Positions 1-8,388 of a DNA stretch of 44,153 bases are shown here, piece after piece (the stretch's first letter is position 1; every line of letters starts with the position of its first letter). The position numbers and the translations under genes were made by a program. The notes below the pieces were generated by a model. It searched no databases and was not told where the DNA came from. It worked only from the letters and a program-made list of their open reading frames with translations. The stretch is taken from positions 1-44,153 of the IMG/VR virus record IMGVR_UViG_3300037245_002484. One strand, 5' to 3'. The DNA is from a virus.

Positions 1-113
1 CGGATAGCTGTAAGAGCCGGAAGTGTCGTCTGATCTGCGAAGGCTATCTGGCCTAAGCTAACTCTATCGTTCGCCTGGTTTACGATGACTAATTCGGCTT
101 CTGTCAGACTCAT
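1..113 (-). CDS. Tail tubular protein A, 5' fragment (cut by contig edge)
   Basis: Only the first 37 codons are present, on the minus strand with the start codon at 111-113. The bases are identical to the start of the complete gene at 42668-43549. The truncation is caused by the end of the sequence and is not a mutation. On a circular map this is the same gene as the complete copy. Confidence 0.85.
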   Translation of the reverse strand, partial: MSLTEAELVIVNQANDRVSLGQIAFADQTTLPALTAI

Positions 114-132
114 AGCGCACCCCGTTTAATCT

Positions 133-522
133 TTATAATAGGTCTTGGCAGCTTTTGCCGTGCGCCTCTATCCATATTGTCCCGCCAGCAGTGGAATCTA
201 TTGTAATGGAAAGGTTGGCAGTGCATTTTATGCCCATTCCTCGCGGGGCTTTCCAACTCCAATATCCGGTATTCGCATCAAGAGGTATCGGGCCAAAGTG
301 GACAGTTGTTACCCCTGTTCCAGTATCACCGCCCGAACCGATAGAAACGTCCATCGCGGCATCGGCTCGAATGTTAAGTTTTGTTATGTAATGCGAAAAT
401 CCTGATTCAGCCGCCAGTATTGCTTCGGCGCCGCTTACATCTTCTGATTGTAGCGAAAGATGAAAGTCCTTGCCCGCGGTTGGGATTGTTTTCATATTGT
501 AGGTGTTTGCAACAATAGCCAT
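133..522 (-). CDS. 129-aa putative virion protein, allele 1
   Basis: The family is not recognised. The protein is 129 residues long, has no signal peptide or membrane segment, and looks rich in beta strands, with alternating polar and hydrophobic residues through about residues 45-125. It starts behind a good Shine-Dalgarno (AAAGGAG). It lies between tail tubular A and the capsid genes in the late operon, so a structural or decoration role is inferred. A second version lies at 43568-43957; the two differ at about 20 residues plus one indel, mainly at residues 21-34 and 50-68, while residues 70-100 are nearly identical. Confidence 0.75.
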   Translation of the reverse strand: MAIVANTYNMKTIPTAGKDFHLSLQSEDVSGAEAILAAESGFSHYITKLNIRADAAMDVSIGSGGDTGTGVTTVHFGPIPLDANTGYWSWKAPRGMGIKCTANLSITIDSTAGGTIWIEAHGKSCQDLL

Positions 523-534
523 AATTTGGCTCCT

Positions 535-741
535 TTAATCAATAAGTTTTCCGTTCTCATCCCGTTGCCAGAGATTCAACTTTACTTTGCCGAACGGGAT
601 GGACGTTTGAATCTTAGTAGCGCCAAGCGGTTCGCCAGAGCGGGAACAATATCCCGCCCTGGCTGCACGCTTATTCGATTCATCAATCAAATCACTTCGA
701 CTGACATTTACAGGAACAAGTTCATTCGTAAATCCTGACAT
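535..741 (-). CDS. 68-aa conserved late protein
   Basis: This is a small, mildly basic soluble protein of unknown function. It sits between the 274-aa protein (stop at 745) and the 129-aa protein, with gaps of 3 and 12 bases, so it is clearly translated from the same late transcript. The same gene, with a few substitutions, occurs at the other end of the contig (43970-44153), where its N-terminus is cut off. No motif is recognised. The position suggests a minor virion or assembly component. Confidence 0.7.
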   Translation of the reverse strand: MSGFTNELVPVNVSRSDLIDESNKRAARAGYCSRSGEPLGATKIQTSIPFGKVKLNLWQRDENGKLID

Positions 742-744
742 TTG

Positions 745-1569
745 TTAGATGTCCATTTCAAGACGAATGACCGTTGAACCGTTGGCGGAATCATTGTTGT
801 CAAGTATGACACCGGCTCTTTGGTCGGTTACGTTTGTTCCGATTGAAGAATGAATGTCAAGAGAACCATCTTCACGCCAGTAAACAGACCGATACAAAGA
901 CGTTCTCCCCACGGCGTTTTGGTTAGCCACCCAACACGCACCCCATGTCTGCACCCAGAAATAATAACCGGTTACATCAATGTAGGTTGCCGCAATTCCT
1001 GCAAACGATTTTCCATTGGATGACGCATCGTAACTGACATCGGTGTAAGGCGACGGCATGACAAACGCATAATGCGAGGTTGTCAATGCTATCTCAATCG
1101 GGGCGTCAAGATAAATCGTGCAGATTCCACTCGTTGCGGCGGCGAACGAATTGCCTACCACAGTACGCATCATAAGATGTGCGTCTGTATAGGTCTCAGT
1201 AGGCTTCATCAATATCTGGCCGCCAGCAAGCGCATTTTCAGCGATTGGAGAAGAACCCGTATTTGTCATTTTGACAAAATTAGAATAGAGAGGAGCATCG
1301 GCGGCAAGAACGGCGTAATCAATACCGCCCGCCCCGGTTGCATCATCTATGGCTCTGCTAAATACATTCCCCCGGCCTGTGTAACATCGTCCGCTTGACA
1401 ATGAATGATGGAAAACTTTTCCATCATTTGTAATCAGCCTTCGGCCAAAGGCGTGATGCTGCGTTGTTCCAGCAAAATACTGACTCAGTTCTGAGGTCAA
1501 AGATTCGTCTGTTGGTCTTGCACCGAGTATCAGCGGAGTTGCTGGTAATAACCCTATTTCTGGTGCCAT
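745..1569 (-). CDS. 274-aa putative capsid-associated or decoration protein
   Basis: No family is recognised with confidence. The protein is 274 aa, soluble, rich in Gly, Ala, Thr, Ser and aromatic residues, with a beta-rich look and no coiled coil or signal. It directly follows the major capsid gene, 62 bases downstream, and starts behind an AAGGGAT Shine-Dalgarno. Genes in this position in podoviruses commonly encode head decoration or head-tail joining proteins, so a virion role is inferred from place only. A receptor-binding role cannot be excluded. Confidence 0.6.
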   Translation of the reverse strand: MAPEIGLLPATPLILGARPTDESLTSELSQYFAGTTQHHAFGRRLITNDGKVFHHSLSSGRCYTGRGNVFSRAIDDATGAGGIDYAVLAADAPLYSNFVKMTNTGSSPIAENALAGGQILMKPTETYTDAHLMMRTVVGNSFAAATSGICTIYLDAPIEIALTTSHYAFVMPSPYTDVSYDASSNGKSFAGIAATYIDVTGYYFWVQTWGACWVANQNAVGRTSLYRSVYWREDGSLDIHSSIGTNVTDQRAGVILDNNDSANGSTVIRLEMDI

Positions 1570-1631
1570 AATAATATCCCTTCAAAAAAAGTTTCTATTT
1601 TGTTTTTAATAAACAACCGCTTGAACCCTGT

Positions 1632-2582
1632 TTACCGAGCGGAGGGGGCCGTCAAGGTCTGCGTTACCAGGTTCAGGCACTCATGGACTTTCGCACCTTC
1701 CATGCGAACCGCACCCAAGTCGAACTCCGAATACACACCGGTACTGTACTTGTGTTCCGGCAGTATCGAAACCTGAGTATTGAACGCGCCGATTTTCGCA
1801 AGGATCATGCCATCCTGCGCCCACGCTACTGTACGATTACTCGTACCATCAACCGCATCCCTGTTCAGGAAGTTCCACCAGAAGAATTTGAAGCCCATAT
1901 ATGTTTCGAGCTTCCCTTCTTGAAGTGCTTTCACCGTGTTGTAGTCGGAGCTTGCAACTTCGGTCAAGTTGAGCATGTGCTTGATGTCATTCGGCGACAC
2001 AGCCCAATACTTCATGATAGAAGGGTCAACCTCGGCTTCGTTGAAAAGGGTCATCATGGTCAGCATCTTTGCCATTGTCATCGGAACTTCAACATTATTG
2101 ACCGCCGCCGTACCGAGAACCGTAACCGTTCCATCGCCGTTAATGCTGACAGACTCGTCTTTGAACAAAATCGCCGTTGTACCTTCCTTGCCCTCGTAAG
2201 CGGTTCCGATCATCTCCGCATAGATGATTTTGTCTTTCTTACGACTAAATGACATGGACTGCGCCTGCACAACAGGGTTTTGTGGGTCAACCGTCATTCG
2301 GCGAACGTCTTTCTTGTCGATCATCGTTCCTTTTTCCCACTTCTTAGGAACGGTTTTGCGCCGATTGGCCTCGTACTCACCCCAGGGAGTATTGCCATGA
2401 CGGTCGGTATCCGGTGTGGGATCGGGCATTGCGTCAAAGAGGTTAAAATACGCTTCCTCGGCATTGTTGACGGATTCATTTCTGACCTTATCGCCAAAGC
2501 GGGAATCTTTTTGCTGAGAGAGCATCTGAATAGTGGAGGCAAATTGTTTGCCGTTCAGATTACTTCCTGTGTATTCTGGCAT
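1632..2582 (-). CDS. Major capsid protein
   Basis: This 316-aa protein should form the head shell. It resembles the HK97-fold capsid proteins of podovirus-like phages, with an N-terminal arm and a C-terminal half holding MGFKFFWW at about residues 233-240 and the late strand segment near STGVYSEFDLGAVRMEG. It is flanked upstream by the scaffold gene and downstream by a probable decoration protein, the usual order. It starts behind a strong AAGGAG Shine-Dalgarno eight bases before the ATG. The family is judged from sequence character and gene order; no database search was run. Confidence 0.85.
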   Translation of the reverse strand: MPEYTGSNLNGKQFASTIQMLSQQKDSRFGDKVRNESVNNAEEAYFNLFDAMPDPTPDTDRHGNTPWGEYEANRRKTVPKKWEKGTMIDKKDVRRMTVDPQNPVVQAQSMSFSRKKDKIIYAEMIGTAYEGKEGTTAILFKDESVSINGDGTVTVLGTAAVNNVEVPMTMAKMLTMMTLFNEAEVDPSIMKYWAVSPNDIKHMLNLTEVASSDYNTVKALQEGKLETYMGFKFFWWNFLNRDAVDGTSNRTVAWAQDGMILAKIGAFNTQVSILPEHKYSTGVYSEFDLGAVRMEGAKVHECLNLVTQTLTAPSAR

Positions 2583-2751
2583 CGTAAATCTCCTTAATTA
2601 TAAAACAACCAAACCAAATCACATAAACTAACGTATTCGGCTCGGCTGCCTCCAACAAGGAGACCTTGCCTGCATTTAACGCTTGCTGAGCGGCGTTCTT
2701 TCGCGCTGTCATCGAGACCCATTAAAGCGGGCTACCTCGAAATTTGAATGT

Positions 2752-3696
2752 TTATTTGGTTTCTACTTTTCTGCTGGCCTTATCATATAGGGCGGTAATC
2801 TCGTCTGTCAACCTTTTATATCCCTCGGGATTATTATTTTTCATGTCCCCGTTCATATAGCCCGGCGTCGCCTGGAGTTCTTTTGCCTTCGATTCCATCA
2901 TGGCCGGCGTCAATGCCAGGCCGCCTTCTGATGGAGGTATGCCGTCATGGGACTCACGATACTTTCGTTGAATATCCGCCAGGAAACCGAACAGGTAGGG
3001 CCGAAGGTTGTTGTCGTTAATTGCTTCCACCAACTTTGCCCGTTTTTCTTCATCGGGACATTCATCGGCAATCAGCTTGTTTGCAAGATGCTTTTGATCT
3101 TCCAATGCTTCGCCGGATTCCTCAAGGATGATTTTTTCGGCCTCCTCGTATTCTTCCTTTTCAGCCGCCTCTATTGCTTTGATACCATCAGCAACACGCG
3201 CCTGTTCGAACGCCCAAAGCACATCGACCTGCTGTTGGTTCAGGTTCAGCGCAGGACTATGGAATAGTTCGCGGGCGCTTGCAATCAAATTTTCATCGAA
3301 ATACTCTTTGGTTTCTTCCGGTATCGGCATAACGTAGTCAGCCGAGTTTGCCGGCACTCCGACAGCCTTGCGAAAGGCATCTTTCTCTACCTGCGAAGAT
3401 GTTTCGGTAGGAACCACCACTTTGTCTTTGCCTGTCATTTTGTTAAGATTGACGTGCTGTTTGACAAGCTCTACAAAATCATTGCCGTAAGTGTCCAGGC
3501 AAAGTTCATGCTGGAGTTCTTCCGGTAACGCTTTTTTCCAACCCTCCTGTAATTTACCATCCTGCCCGATGACTTCATGGAAATTGATTGTTGTGGTACC
3601 GGGTTCTGCTACTGGCGCCGCCGCGGGCGATGCTGGCTCTGCTACGGGCGCCGCTGCCGGTTCTGCTACTGGTGTTCCTTCTCCTGGTTCTGGCAT
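2752..3696 (-). CDS. Capsid assembly scaffold protein
   Basis: The protein is 314 aa and acidic. Its N-terminal 35 residues are Pro-Ala-Glu repeats (VAEPA-type), followed by a helical, Glu/Lys-rich body with likely coiled coils at about residues 150-215 and a charged C-terminus. Composition and position between portal and major capsid match T7 gp9-like scaffolds, which direct shell assembly and leave the head before it is filled. It starts behind AAGGAG. A 169-base spacer separates it from the capsid gene, longer than elsewhere in this operon, and I see no convincing gene in that spacer. Confidence 0.8.
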   Translation of the reverse strand: MPEPGEGTPVAEPAAAPVAEPASPAAAPVAEPGTTTINFHEVIGQDGKLQEGWKKALPEELQHELCLDTYGNDFVELVKQHVNLNKMTGKDKVVVPTETSSQVEKDAFRKAVGVPANSADYVMPIPEETKEYFDENLIASARELFHSPALNLNQQQVDVLWAFEQARVADGIKAIEAAEKEEYEEAEKIILEESGEALEDQKHLANKLIADECPDEEKRAKLVEAINDNNLRPYLFGFLADIQRKYRESHDGIPPSEGGLALTPAMMESKAKELQATPGYMNGDMKNNNPEGYKRLTDEITALYDKASRKVETK

Positions 3697-3697
3697 T

Positions 3698-3955
3698 TTA
3701 TGACTCCTTTTTATCTTCGGTTACAACTTCTGTTTGTCGCGGCTCTCCTTTGTCCGCCAACAATCTTCGAATCTCCAAAATCACACCTCTTGCGCCTTCA
3801 CTGTAACATGACACTCTTTCGCTGTTCGGCTCGAATGTTTTGACTTTTTCCATACAGAATTCTGACAAGAAGTTCAAAACATTCACACCTGCATCGTGTT
3901 TTGTGAACGTCGTTTTGAAATCGGCAATCAGTTCTTGTCTTTCATCTTCGGTCAT
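3698..3955 (-). CDS. Bbp19-like small phage protein
   Basis: This 85-aa acidic, helical protein matches the pattern of the Bbp19-like family found beside portal and scaffold genes of podoviruses. It has an N-terminal helix with FKTTFT, then VLNFLSEFC, then a YSEGARGVILEI segment at about residues 51-62 that corresponds to the family's EGxR motif. Its function is not established; a helper role in head assembly is assumed from conserved location. The stop lies one base before the scaffold start, and its ATG overlaps the stop codon of the 44-aa gene upstream. Confidence 0.65.
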   Translation of the reverse strand: MTEDERQELIADFKTTFTKHDAGVNVLNFLSEFCMEKVKTFEPNSERVSCYSEGARGVILEIRRLLADKGEPRQTEVVTEDKKES

Positions 3956-4086
3956 TGTCCTATCCCTTCTAAAATCTTATATGGGAAATGCCCTTTCCTG
4001 CAAGTACGACAGAAAAATAATAATAACTTTCTACCGCTTTTAGAACAATAATTCGGAAATCGCCACTTGAATTTCATTTTAGCCAT
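3952..4086 (-). CDS. 44-aa basic mini-protein with Cys pairs
   Basis: A short ORF fills the gap between portal and the Bbp19-like gene. Its ATG at 4084-4086 directly follows the portal stop and has an excellent GGAGGT Shine-Dalgarno inside the portal's last codons. Its TGA overlaps the next ATG. The product is very basic, with Cys at residues 14, 26 and 29 (CRTCRKGH), suggesting a small zinc- or nucleic-acid-binding peptide. Translational coupling on both sides argues that it is real. Function unknown. Confidence 0.6.
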   Translation of the reverse strand: MAKMKFKWRFPNYCSKSGRKLLLFFCRTCRKGHFPYKILEGIGQ

Positions 4087-5733
4087 CTATCCTACCTCCG
4101 CCATCAACGCCTCAGCCGGGCTACCTTCACCCGGACTACCGGACGCATCTTTATATGATTTTGATGCAACCGCAGCCAACTCCGCCGCCTTTTGCTGCTG
4201 TAAATCCTGCTCCCTTTTCGCTCGCTTCGCGTCTCTTTCTTCGACAGACGCCATATCCTCAATATGAACGCCAAAGGTTCTGCCTATACGCGGGATAGCA
4301 TCATCGAAGTCGATATTGTCGGGGATGTTCTGATCGGGAAATTGAACGTGAGCCTGACCAACAAAGTTAAGCCATTCCTGAAATCCTCTGGCTTGTTCGC
4401 TTTTCAGGGCAAGGGCCAGAGGCCCGACATATTCCATACCGAACCCGACCCCTGAAAGTTCAGGAGGCGGCGGATCCACGGCACGATTGCGAATCAATTC
4501 CAACACAGACCTTTTAAGCGTCTTTGTTAGCTGTTCATTCCATATTCTGCCGACAGGCGGGCCTAATTTCTTTAATGTTCCCCGGATGCGCTCCTGTATC
4601 TCAAGCGTTGTTCGCCTGTCCCCTTTCAAGTCGGCAAGAGGGTCGAAAGCCTGTTTGAAAAATGCTCTGTCGATAATTGCCGTTTGACGGTCAAGCGACG
4701 CCTCACTTATCGGAAAGCTGCCGTTCATTGCGGAATCGAGCGCCTTGATATTGTCCATCGCAGCCACCCAGTTCAATGCGCCCGCCGCATTTCTGACTTT
4801 CCCTTCAACTCCGTCAATCAGAGCTTGTCGCGGAGGATTTGTCCATTTGTTCCCACATTCCTTGAAATCCTTTGTCATTTCGAACAGGACATTTATCTGC
4901 GGCAACATTTCAGTTCCGATACCGCGACCGTCCTTTTCGAATTCCGGCCTCATCCAGCGACCGACAGCATAAGGATTTTCAGGGAACCCGCCTTCTTCAA
5001 CCGTGTGTTCGTCTTTGATCTGTATAATGTGGGCGGCAATAGGCATGTTCAAATTGAACTGTTTGGACAGACGCGAATTGATACTATCGCGGGGCATCAC
5101 GCGGTACAGGAACCAAAATTCATCGTGCATCGTTTCAGGCTTCAATACTGCCTTGACAACTTTCGGCCCCGCCTTATCACCATACAAGTCGTAAGCCTGT
5201 GCAGCGGTCAGTTTGAATTTATGAATCGAACCGATAACATTTTCCGAATCGTCCTCGATAATTACATAGGAACCGATGTTTGAAACTTTGTAGTTCAGCC
5301 CGCCTTTTGATTTCTTCCATTCCGTGAATATACAGCCGGGGCCAAAAGTAATCATCGAAATCAAAACCTTCGCCATCTTTATCATAAAATTAGACTCGAA
5401 AATCTTCTCATGTGAGGCTTCGGTCAGGTAAGATAAATATCGCTGAACTATATCGTTTTGTGAATCTCTCTGTGAAACTTTAATCTCAAAGAATGTCTGG
5501 CCGGAAGGAATAAGGACTTGCAGGAAACCCGATACCATGTCGAGCATATCGAGCATCGGCGTAGTGTCCTGAATTTCTTTTGTCCTGTCCGTGCCGATTG
5601 TGTACTCGCTGTCGATTTGAACATAAGGCCACATCTTGTCGCCTGTGCGCTGCCATAAATCGCGGGAATTGGCTTGCATTCCTTTTAGCCGCCCGTATTC
5701 GGCGATGTACTCTTTTGCTTTTACATCAGGCAT
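4087..5733 (-). CDS. Portal (head-to-tail connector) protein
   Basis: The 548-aa product belongs to the T7 gp8-like head-to-tail connecting protein family: it forms the dodecameric portal through which DNA is packed and ejected. Family hallmarks are the N-terminal helix with RDLWQRTGDKMWPYV (about residues 24-38), the TTPMLDMLDMVSGFLQVLIP segment near residues 58-77, and the clip/stem part with the PEFEKDGRGIGTEMLPQI stretch. The C-terminus is a Lys/Glu/Gln/Ala-rich helix. Length matches the family. It lies downstream of the terminase, with three small genes between, and upstream of scaffold and capsid. Confidence 0.9.
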   Translation of the reverse strand: MPDVKAKEYIAEYGRLKGMQANSRDLWQRTGDKMWPYVQIDSEYTIGTDRTKEIQDTTPMLDMLDMVSGFLQVLIPSGQTFFEIKVSQRDSQNDIVQRYLSYLTEASHEKIFESNFMIKMAKVLISMITFGPGCIFTEWKKSKGGLNYKVSNIGSYVIIEDDSENVIGSIHKFKLTAAQAYDLYGDKAGPKVVKAVLKPETMHDEFWFLYRVMPRDSINSRLSKQFNLNMPIAAHIIQIKDEHTVEEGGFPENPYAVGRWMRPEFEKDGRGIGTEMLPQINVLFEMTKDFKECGNKWTNPPRQALIDGVEGKVRNAAGALNWVAAMDNIKALDSAMNGSFPISEASLDRQTAIIDRAFFKQAFDPLADLKGDRRTTLEIQERIRGTLKKLGPPVGRIWNEQLTKTLKRSVLELIRNRAVDPPPPELSGVGFGMEYVGPLALALKSEQARGFQEWLNFVGQAHVQFPDQNIPDNIDFDDAIPRIGRTFGVHIEDMASVEERDAKRAKREQDLQQQKAAELAAVASKSYKDASGSPGEGSPAEALMAEVG

Positions 5734-5772
5734 GATTTATATTCTGCGCAGGTATTATTTCATTTGTCAAGA

Positions 5773-6015
5773 CTATTTTTCGATTGTTATATGAATTTCT
5801 GTTTTTCTGAGTTCGTCCATCTCTTGAGGAGTTAGCCATTTAGGAGAGTGGAATATGGCAATTAAGCTGTTATGAACTAAACCCTTTAATGCTTTATCAA
5901 TACACTGCTTACAGGGTTCTATGCTCAACACAATCTCATCATCAATGAAATCAATCTCTAATTCGACTTTTTGCCCGCATACGCAATTTCCAAGAATTTC
6001 GATTTCTGCACTCAT
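5773..6015 (-). CDS. 80-aa zinc-finger-like protein
   Basis: A small acidic protein with two Cys pairs, CVC at residues 11-13 and CKQC at about residues 35-38, which could bind one zinc ion. The C-terminal half is helical. It is not assigned to a family. It overlaps the upstream 61-aa gene by four bases (ATGA), so the two are translationally coupled, and it precedes the portal gene by 39 bases. A role in packaging or in a small protein complex is possible but unsupported. Confidence 0.6.
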   Translation of the reverse strand: MSAEIEILGNCVCGQKVELEIDFIDDEIVLSIEPCKQCIDKALKGLVHNSLIAIFHSPKWLTPQEMDELRKTEIHITIEK

Positions 6016-6197
6016 TTTCTCACCATTTTTCCCTTTTTTCTATCATACACATACGTTTTTGACGCTGATGAGCGGGGTTTCGGCTTCGCAACAGGCATTC
6101 CGTGTTCGTTTAACAGGGAATTTCCGCTACTATCGCATATCCCGCGACGATGACCGGCAACAATCGCTTGCTTGATTTTTTCTTCGTTTTTCCTCAT
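6012..6197 (-). CDS. 61-aa basic protein
   Basis: A short, strongly basic protein (many Lys and Arg, with a KPKPRSSASK stretch near residues 38-47) without a recognised domain. It overlaps its neighbours by four bases on each side (stop 6012 against start 6015, start 6197 against stop 6194). This tight coupling within the terminase-portal interval supports it being a real gene. The charge suggests nucleic-acid contact. Function unknown. Confidence 0.6.
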   Translation of the reverse strand: MRKNEEKIKQAIVAGHRRGICDSSGNSLLNEHGMPVAKPKPRSSASKTYVYDRKKGKMVRK

Positions 6198-6403
6198 TTG
6201 TCTTTCAGTGCTTGCTGTGATTTAACAATGACCTCAATCACCCTAATCAAGTAATCATCCGATATTGTTGATAATAACTTGGTAAGTGGTTTTACCATTT
6301 CTGGCCTTTTTTCAAGCTGCTCTATAGCAAATATGAATTCTTTTTTGTTTTCTTCCGTTGCTTCTAACGCCATATTAAGCGTTTCTATTAGATTTACTGC
6401 CAT
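6194..6403 (-). CDS. 69-aa helical protein
   Basis: A small all-helical protein of unknown function lying just after the large terminase gene. I choose the ATG at 6401-6403, which has AAGGGA six bases upstream, over a GTG fifteen bases earlier that would overlap the terminase stop. The sequence reads as two or three amphipathic helices (residues 2-30 and 33-66). Nothing in it points to an enzyme. Confidence 0.6.
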   Translation of the reverse strand: MAVNLIETLNMALEATEENKKEFIFAIEQLEKRPEMVKPLTKLLSTISDDYLIRVIEVIVKSQQALKDK

Positions 6404-6414
6404 ATCATTTCCCT

Positions 6415-8157
6415 TCACTCATTTATACAAACAGTCTGTCTCGTAAATCCTTTTTTCTTTACTGTCGGAGTTCTGCCCGCCGCTAACAAAAAGTAATTCA
6501 ATGTATTGCGATAGTGGTCTCCCTGCCTGATATTCCCACAAGCTCTATACCGCATCACGGTAGCGCCAAGTCTGTCCTGCGTGGGATATTTTTCGCAGTT
6601 GCAGCACTGTTCGGCGAATTCTTTCATGGCCGAATCCCGTCTTGATAAACCAATCAGGCCGTTCGACAATACCCTGTGGGAACGGTCGAAGATTCCTGTT
6701 CGATACGTTTTTACGACACCCGTGTTATCGTTGAATGCTTGCTCCTGGACAGGGCTGTCAACGTACTGGCATAAGAAGATTGTGATGCCCTTGGACATAC
6801 ACTTCTTTTGGAATGCCCTTGCCTCATCCTCGTAAGGACGTATATCAACCACGCCCTGCTTAACGCCATACCTGAGACACATATCGTAAGCATCTTCAAA
6901 TGACTTTATCTTCGCTACACGAACTACATCATATCTCTCTTTATCGAGCCTCGTACCGATGATGATATGTTTAACAAGCCCAACGTCCAGTCCCATTGCG
7001 CAAGGCCCGGTGTGCTTGGTAGGCATGATATGATTTCCGCAATTCGCCAAAACAACATTCTCACGAAGTTTATCCTCTGCGGAAGAAAAAGGCATACCGA
7101 GCCGCATACGATACACACCGCCCAGATTGCCATAAGGCGGGTCCTCAAATTCTTTGAGGATTTTAACAGGATCATGGAAGATGCTGGTTAGATGTCCTTT
7201 TTGATAACCTTCAAAATCTATCACAGATGGTTTTTGCGGTATCCACATGCCCGTCCCCGGCCCGGCCCATATCGGCAAAGGCTTACCACACTTTTTACAT
7301 GCAATATAACCCCTGTGCTTTCCTTCGCGCTCACGCTCATCGGCATCGGGATATTCTTTGATGCAGCTTGGAAACTCCAACTCTGCGCACGTCCACGCGC
7401 TCAAGTCCCCGCCGACACACGAACATTTTCTGTGCCAATTCCGCATATCGGACTGTTTCCATATCAAGTCTATTCCCGAATCTTCACCGAGCGGATTTGC
7501 AATATAAACTTCTTCTTGAACTTCCGAAGCCGCCATGCGCCCTATCGCCAGGGCTATCGCCTCTGCGTCCATCAACTCTATTTCATCAAAATCAACTTTG
7601 TCCACGGAAATAGATGATAGCGGGGCGGAGGTTTTTCCATCGCCCGCCCCGTCTGGACTCAGCGTTGCACTTCTCAGGTAGAGGTAGGCATCGCCGATTT
7701 GTTTGAGCGAGGCAGAGTCGGAACCCTTCGCGCCGGTTTTAACATACTTGCCGATAGCCGCTCTGTTCTTGGAAATCAGCGGCCCGTACTTAGCCTTGCC
7801 GAATTCTTCGACCGTGGCCTTCGTAGGCAAAAGATGAAGGACGCCTTGACGATACCTGCCCGTTATCATGCCATGAAGATTATCGATGGCCTCGCCGATA
7901 CTAAACCCGTCCTGCGGAGCTTTCATTGCGCACCGTTTCCTTGCTCTCCGTTTCTTGCTGGCGGGGCCGTGAATCCATTCGGCAAGATACTCGCGGCCTT
8001 TAAGTGAAAAGGGACCGGATTGAAGTTTCAGCTTGTGATACTCCGCCCAAAAGCAGGCGTTGCCCTCGGCGATCAGTTGGGCTTTTTCTTCCGGCGACTT
8101 TGATTCGAAGTACGCTTTGGATTCACCTGTTAGCGGAAGTTGTTCGGCTGTTTTCAT
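6415..8157 (-). CDS. Terminase large subunit (DNA packaging ATPase-nuclease)
   Basis: The 580-aa product packs DNA into the head. An N-terminal ATPase part has a P-loop-like segment at residues 79-91 (KAPQDGFSIGEAI), which lacks the usual GKT/GKS, and a Walker B-like VDFDEI near residues 188-193. A Cys-rich insert at residues 245-290 (CSC, then CKKC) is like the zinc segment of the lambda gpA family. The C-terminal RNase H-like nuclease has candidate acids D391 (GLDVG), D439 and D547. Length fits the gpA group. The small subunit gene is unusually far away (16311-16847), with about 8 kb of accessory genes between. Confidence 0.85.
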   Translation of the reverse strand: MKTAEQLPLTGESKAYFESKSPEEKAQLIAEGNACFWAEYHKLKLQSGPFSLKGREYLAEWIHGPASKKRRARKRCAMKAPQDGFSIGEAIDNLHGMITGRYRQGVLHLLPTKATVEEFGKAKYGPLISKNRAAIGKYVKTGAKGSDSASLKQIGDAYLYLRSATLSPDGAGDGKTSAPLSSISVDKVDFDEIELMDAEAIALAIGRMAASEVQEEVYIANPLGEDSGIDLIWKQSDMRNWHRKCSCVGGDLSAWTCAELEFPSCIKEYPDADEREREGKHRGYIACKKCGKPLPIWAGPGTGMWIPQKPSVIDFEGYQKGHLTSIFHDPVKILKEFEDPPYGNLGGVYRMRLGMPFSSAEDKLRENVVLANCGNHIMPTKHTGPCAMGLDVGLVKHIIIGTRLDKERYDVVRVAKIKSFEDAYDMCLRYGVKQGVVDIRPYEDEARAFQKKCMSKGITIFLCQYVDSPVQEQAFNDNTGVVKTYRTGIFDRSHRVLSNGLIGLSRRDSAMKEFAEQCCNCEKYPTQDRLGATVMRYRACGNIRQGDHYRNTLNYFLLAAGRTPTVKKKGFTRQTVCINE

Positions 8158-8339
8158 TTTTTCTTCTTGCCTCGCAACCGTTTTATTTCATCCTCGGTCA
8201 GCCCCGATTTCCTTAGTCGATCCTCTATTTGTTTTGTGCGGGGGTTAGTTAAACTTTTTTTCTTTTTTCTTTCCTTAAACAGCCGACCGCCGAGAAAAAC
8301 TTCTGCTATTCGCCTGCGTATGAATTTCTTTTTTGGCAT
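8154..8339 (-). CDS. 61-aa highly basic protein
   Basis: The protein is dominated by Lys and Arg, with a Lys-rich start, a KERKKKK tract in the middle and a KKKK end, and little else, suggesting nucleic-acid binding. The start chosen is the ATG at 8337-8339, which has AAGGAG ten bases upstream; a GTG twelve codons earlier has no better ribosome site. Its stop overlaps the terminase start by four bases. Coupling to terminase translation is likely. Function unknown. Confidence 0.6.
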   Translation of the reverse strand: MPKKKFIRRRIAEVFLGGRLFKERKKKKSLTNPRTKQIEDRLRKSGLTEDEIKRLRGKKKK

Positions 8340-8388
8340 AACTACTGTGCTCCTTTCTGTTTTTAGGTTTTCCACATCTTAGCACAGT

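Larger units (their letters stand above)
1..718. repeat. Terminal near-repeat, left copy
   Basis: This stretch corresponds to 43437-44153. The first 113 bases are identical in both copies, and so are about the last 90 bases. The middle, which is mostly the 129-aa gene, differs at many positions and has small length changes (2 bases just after the tail tubular A start codon, 3 bases inside the 129-aa gene). Identical edges around a divergent core are what an assembler gives when a circular map passes twice through a locus with two alleles. A true tandem duplication is the alternative. Confidence 0.9.

Noticed and set aside
1683-2252. 189-aa plus-strand frame opposite the capsid gene
   Set aside because: It mirrors the capsid coding sequence, has no ribosome site and gives a protein without any family character.
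2597-2602. TATAAT on the minus strand just before the capsid gene as a promoter
   Set aside because: The start point would fall in or after the capsid Shine-Dalgarno, and no fitting -35 is present.
2594-2722. 42-aa minus-strand ORF in the gap between scaffold and capsid genes
   Set aside because: Its last codons cover the capsid gene's Shine-Dalgarno, its ribosome site is too far from the ATG, and the product looks random.
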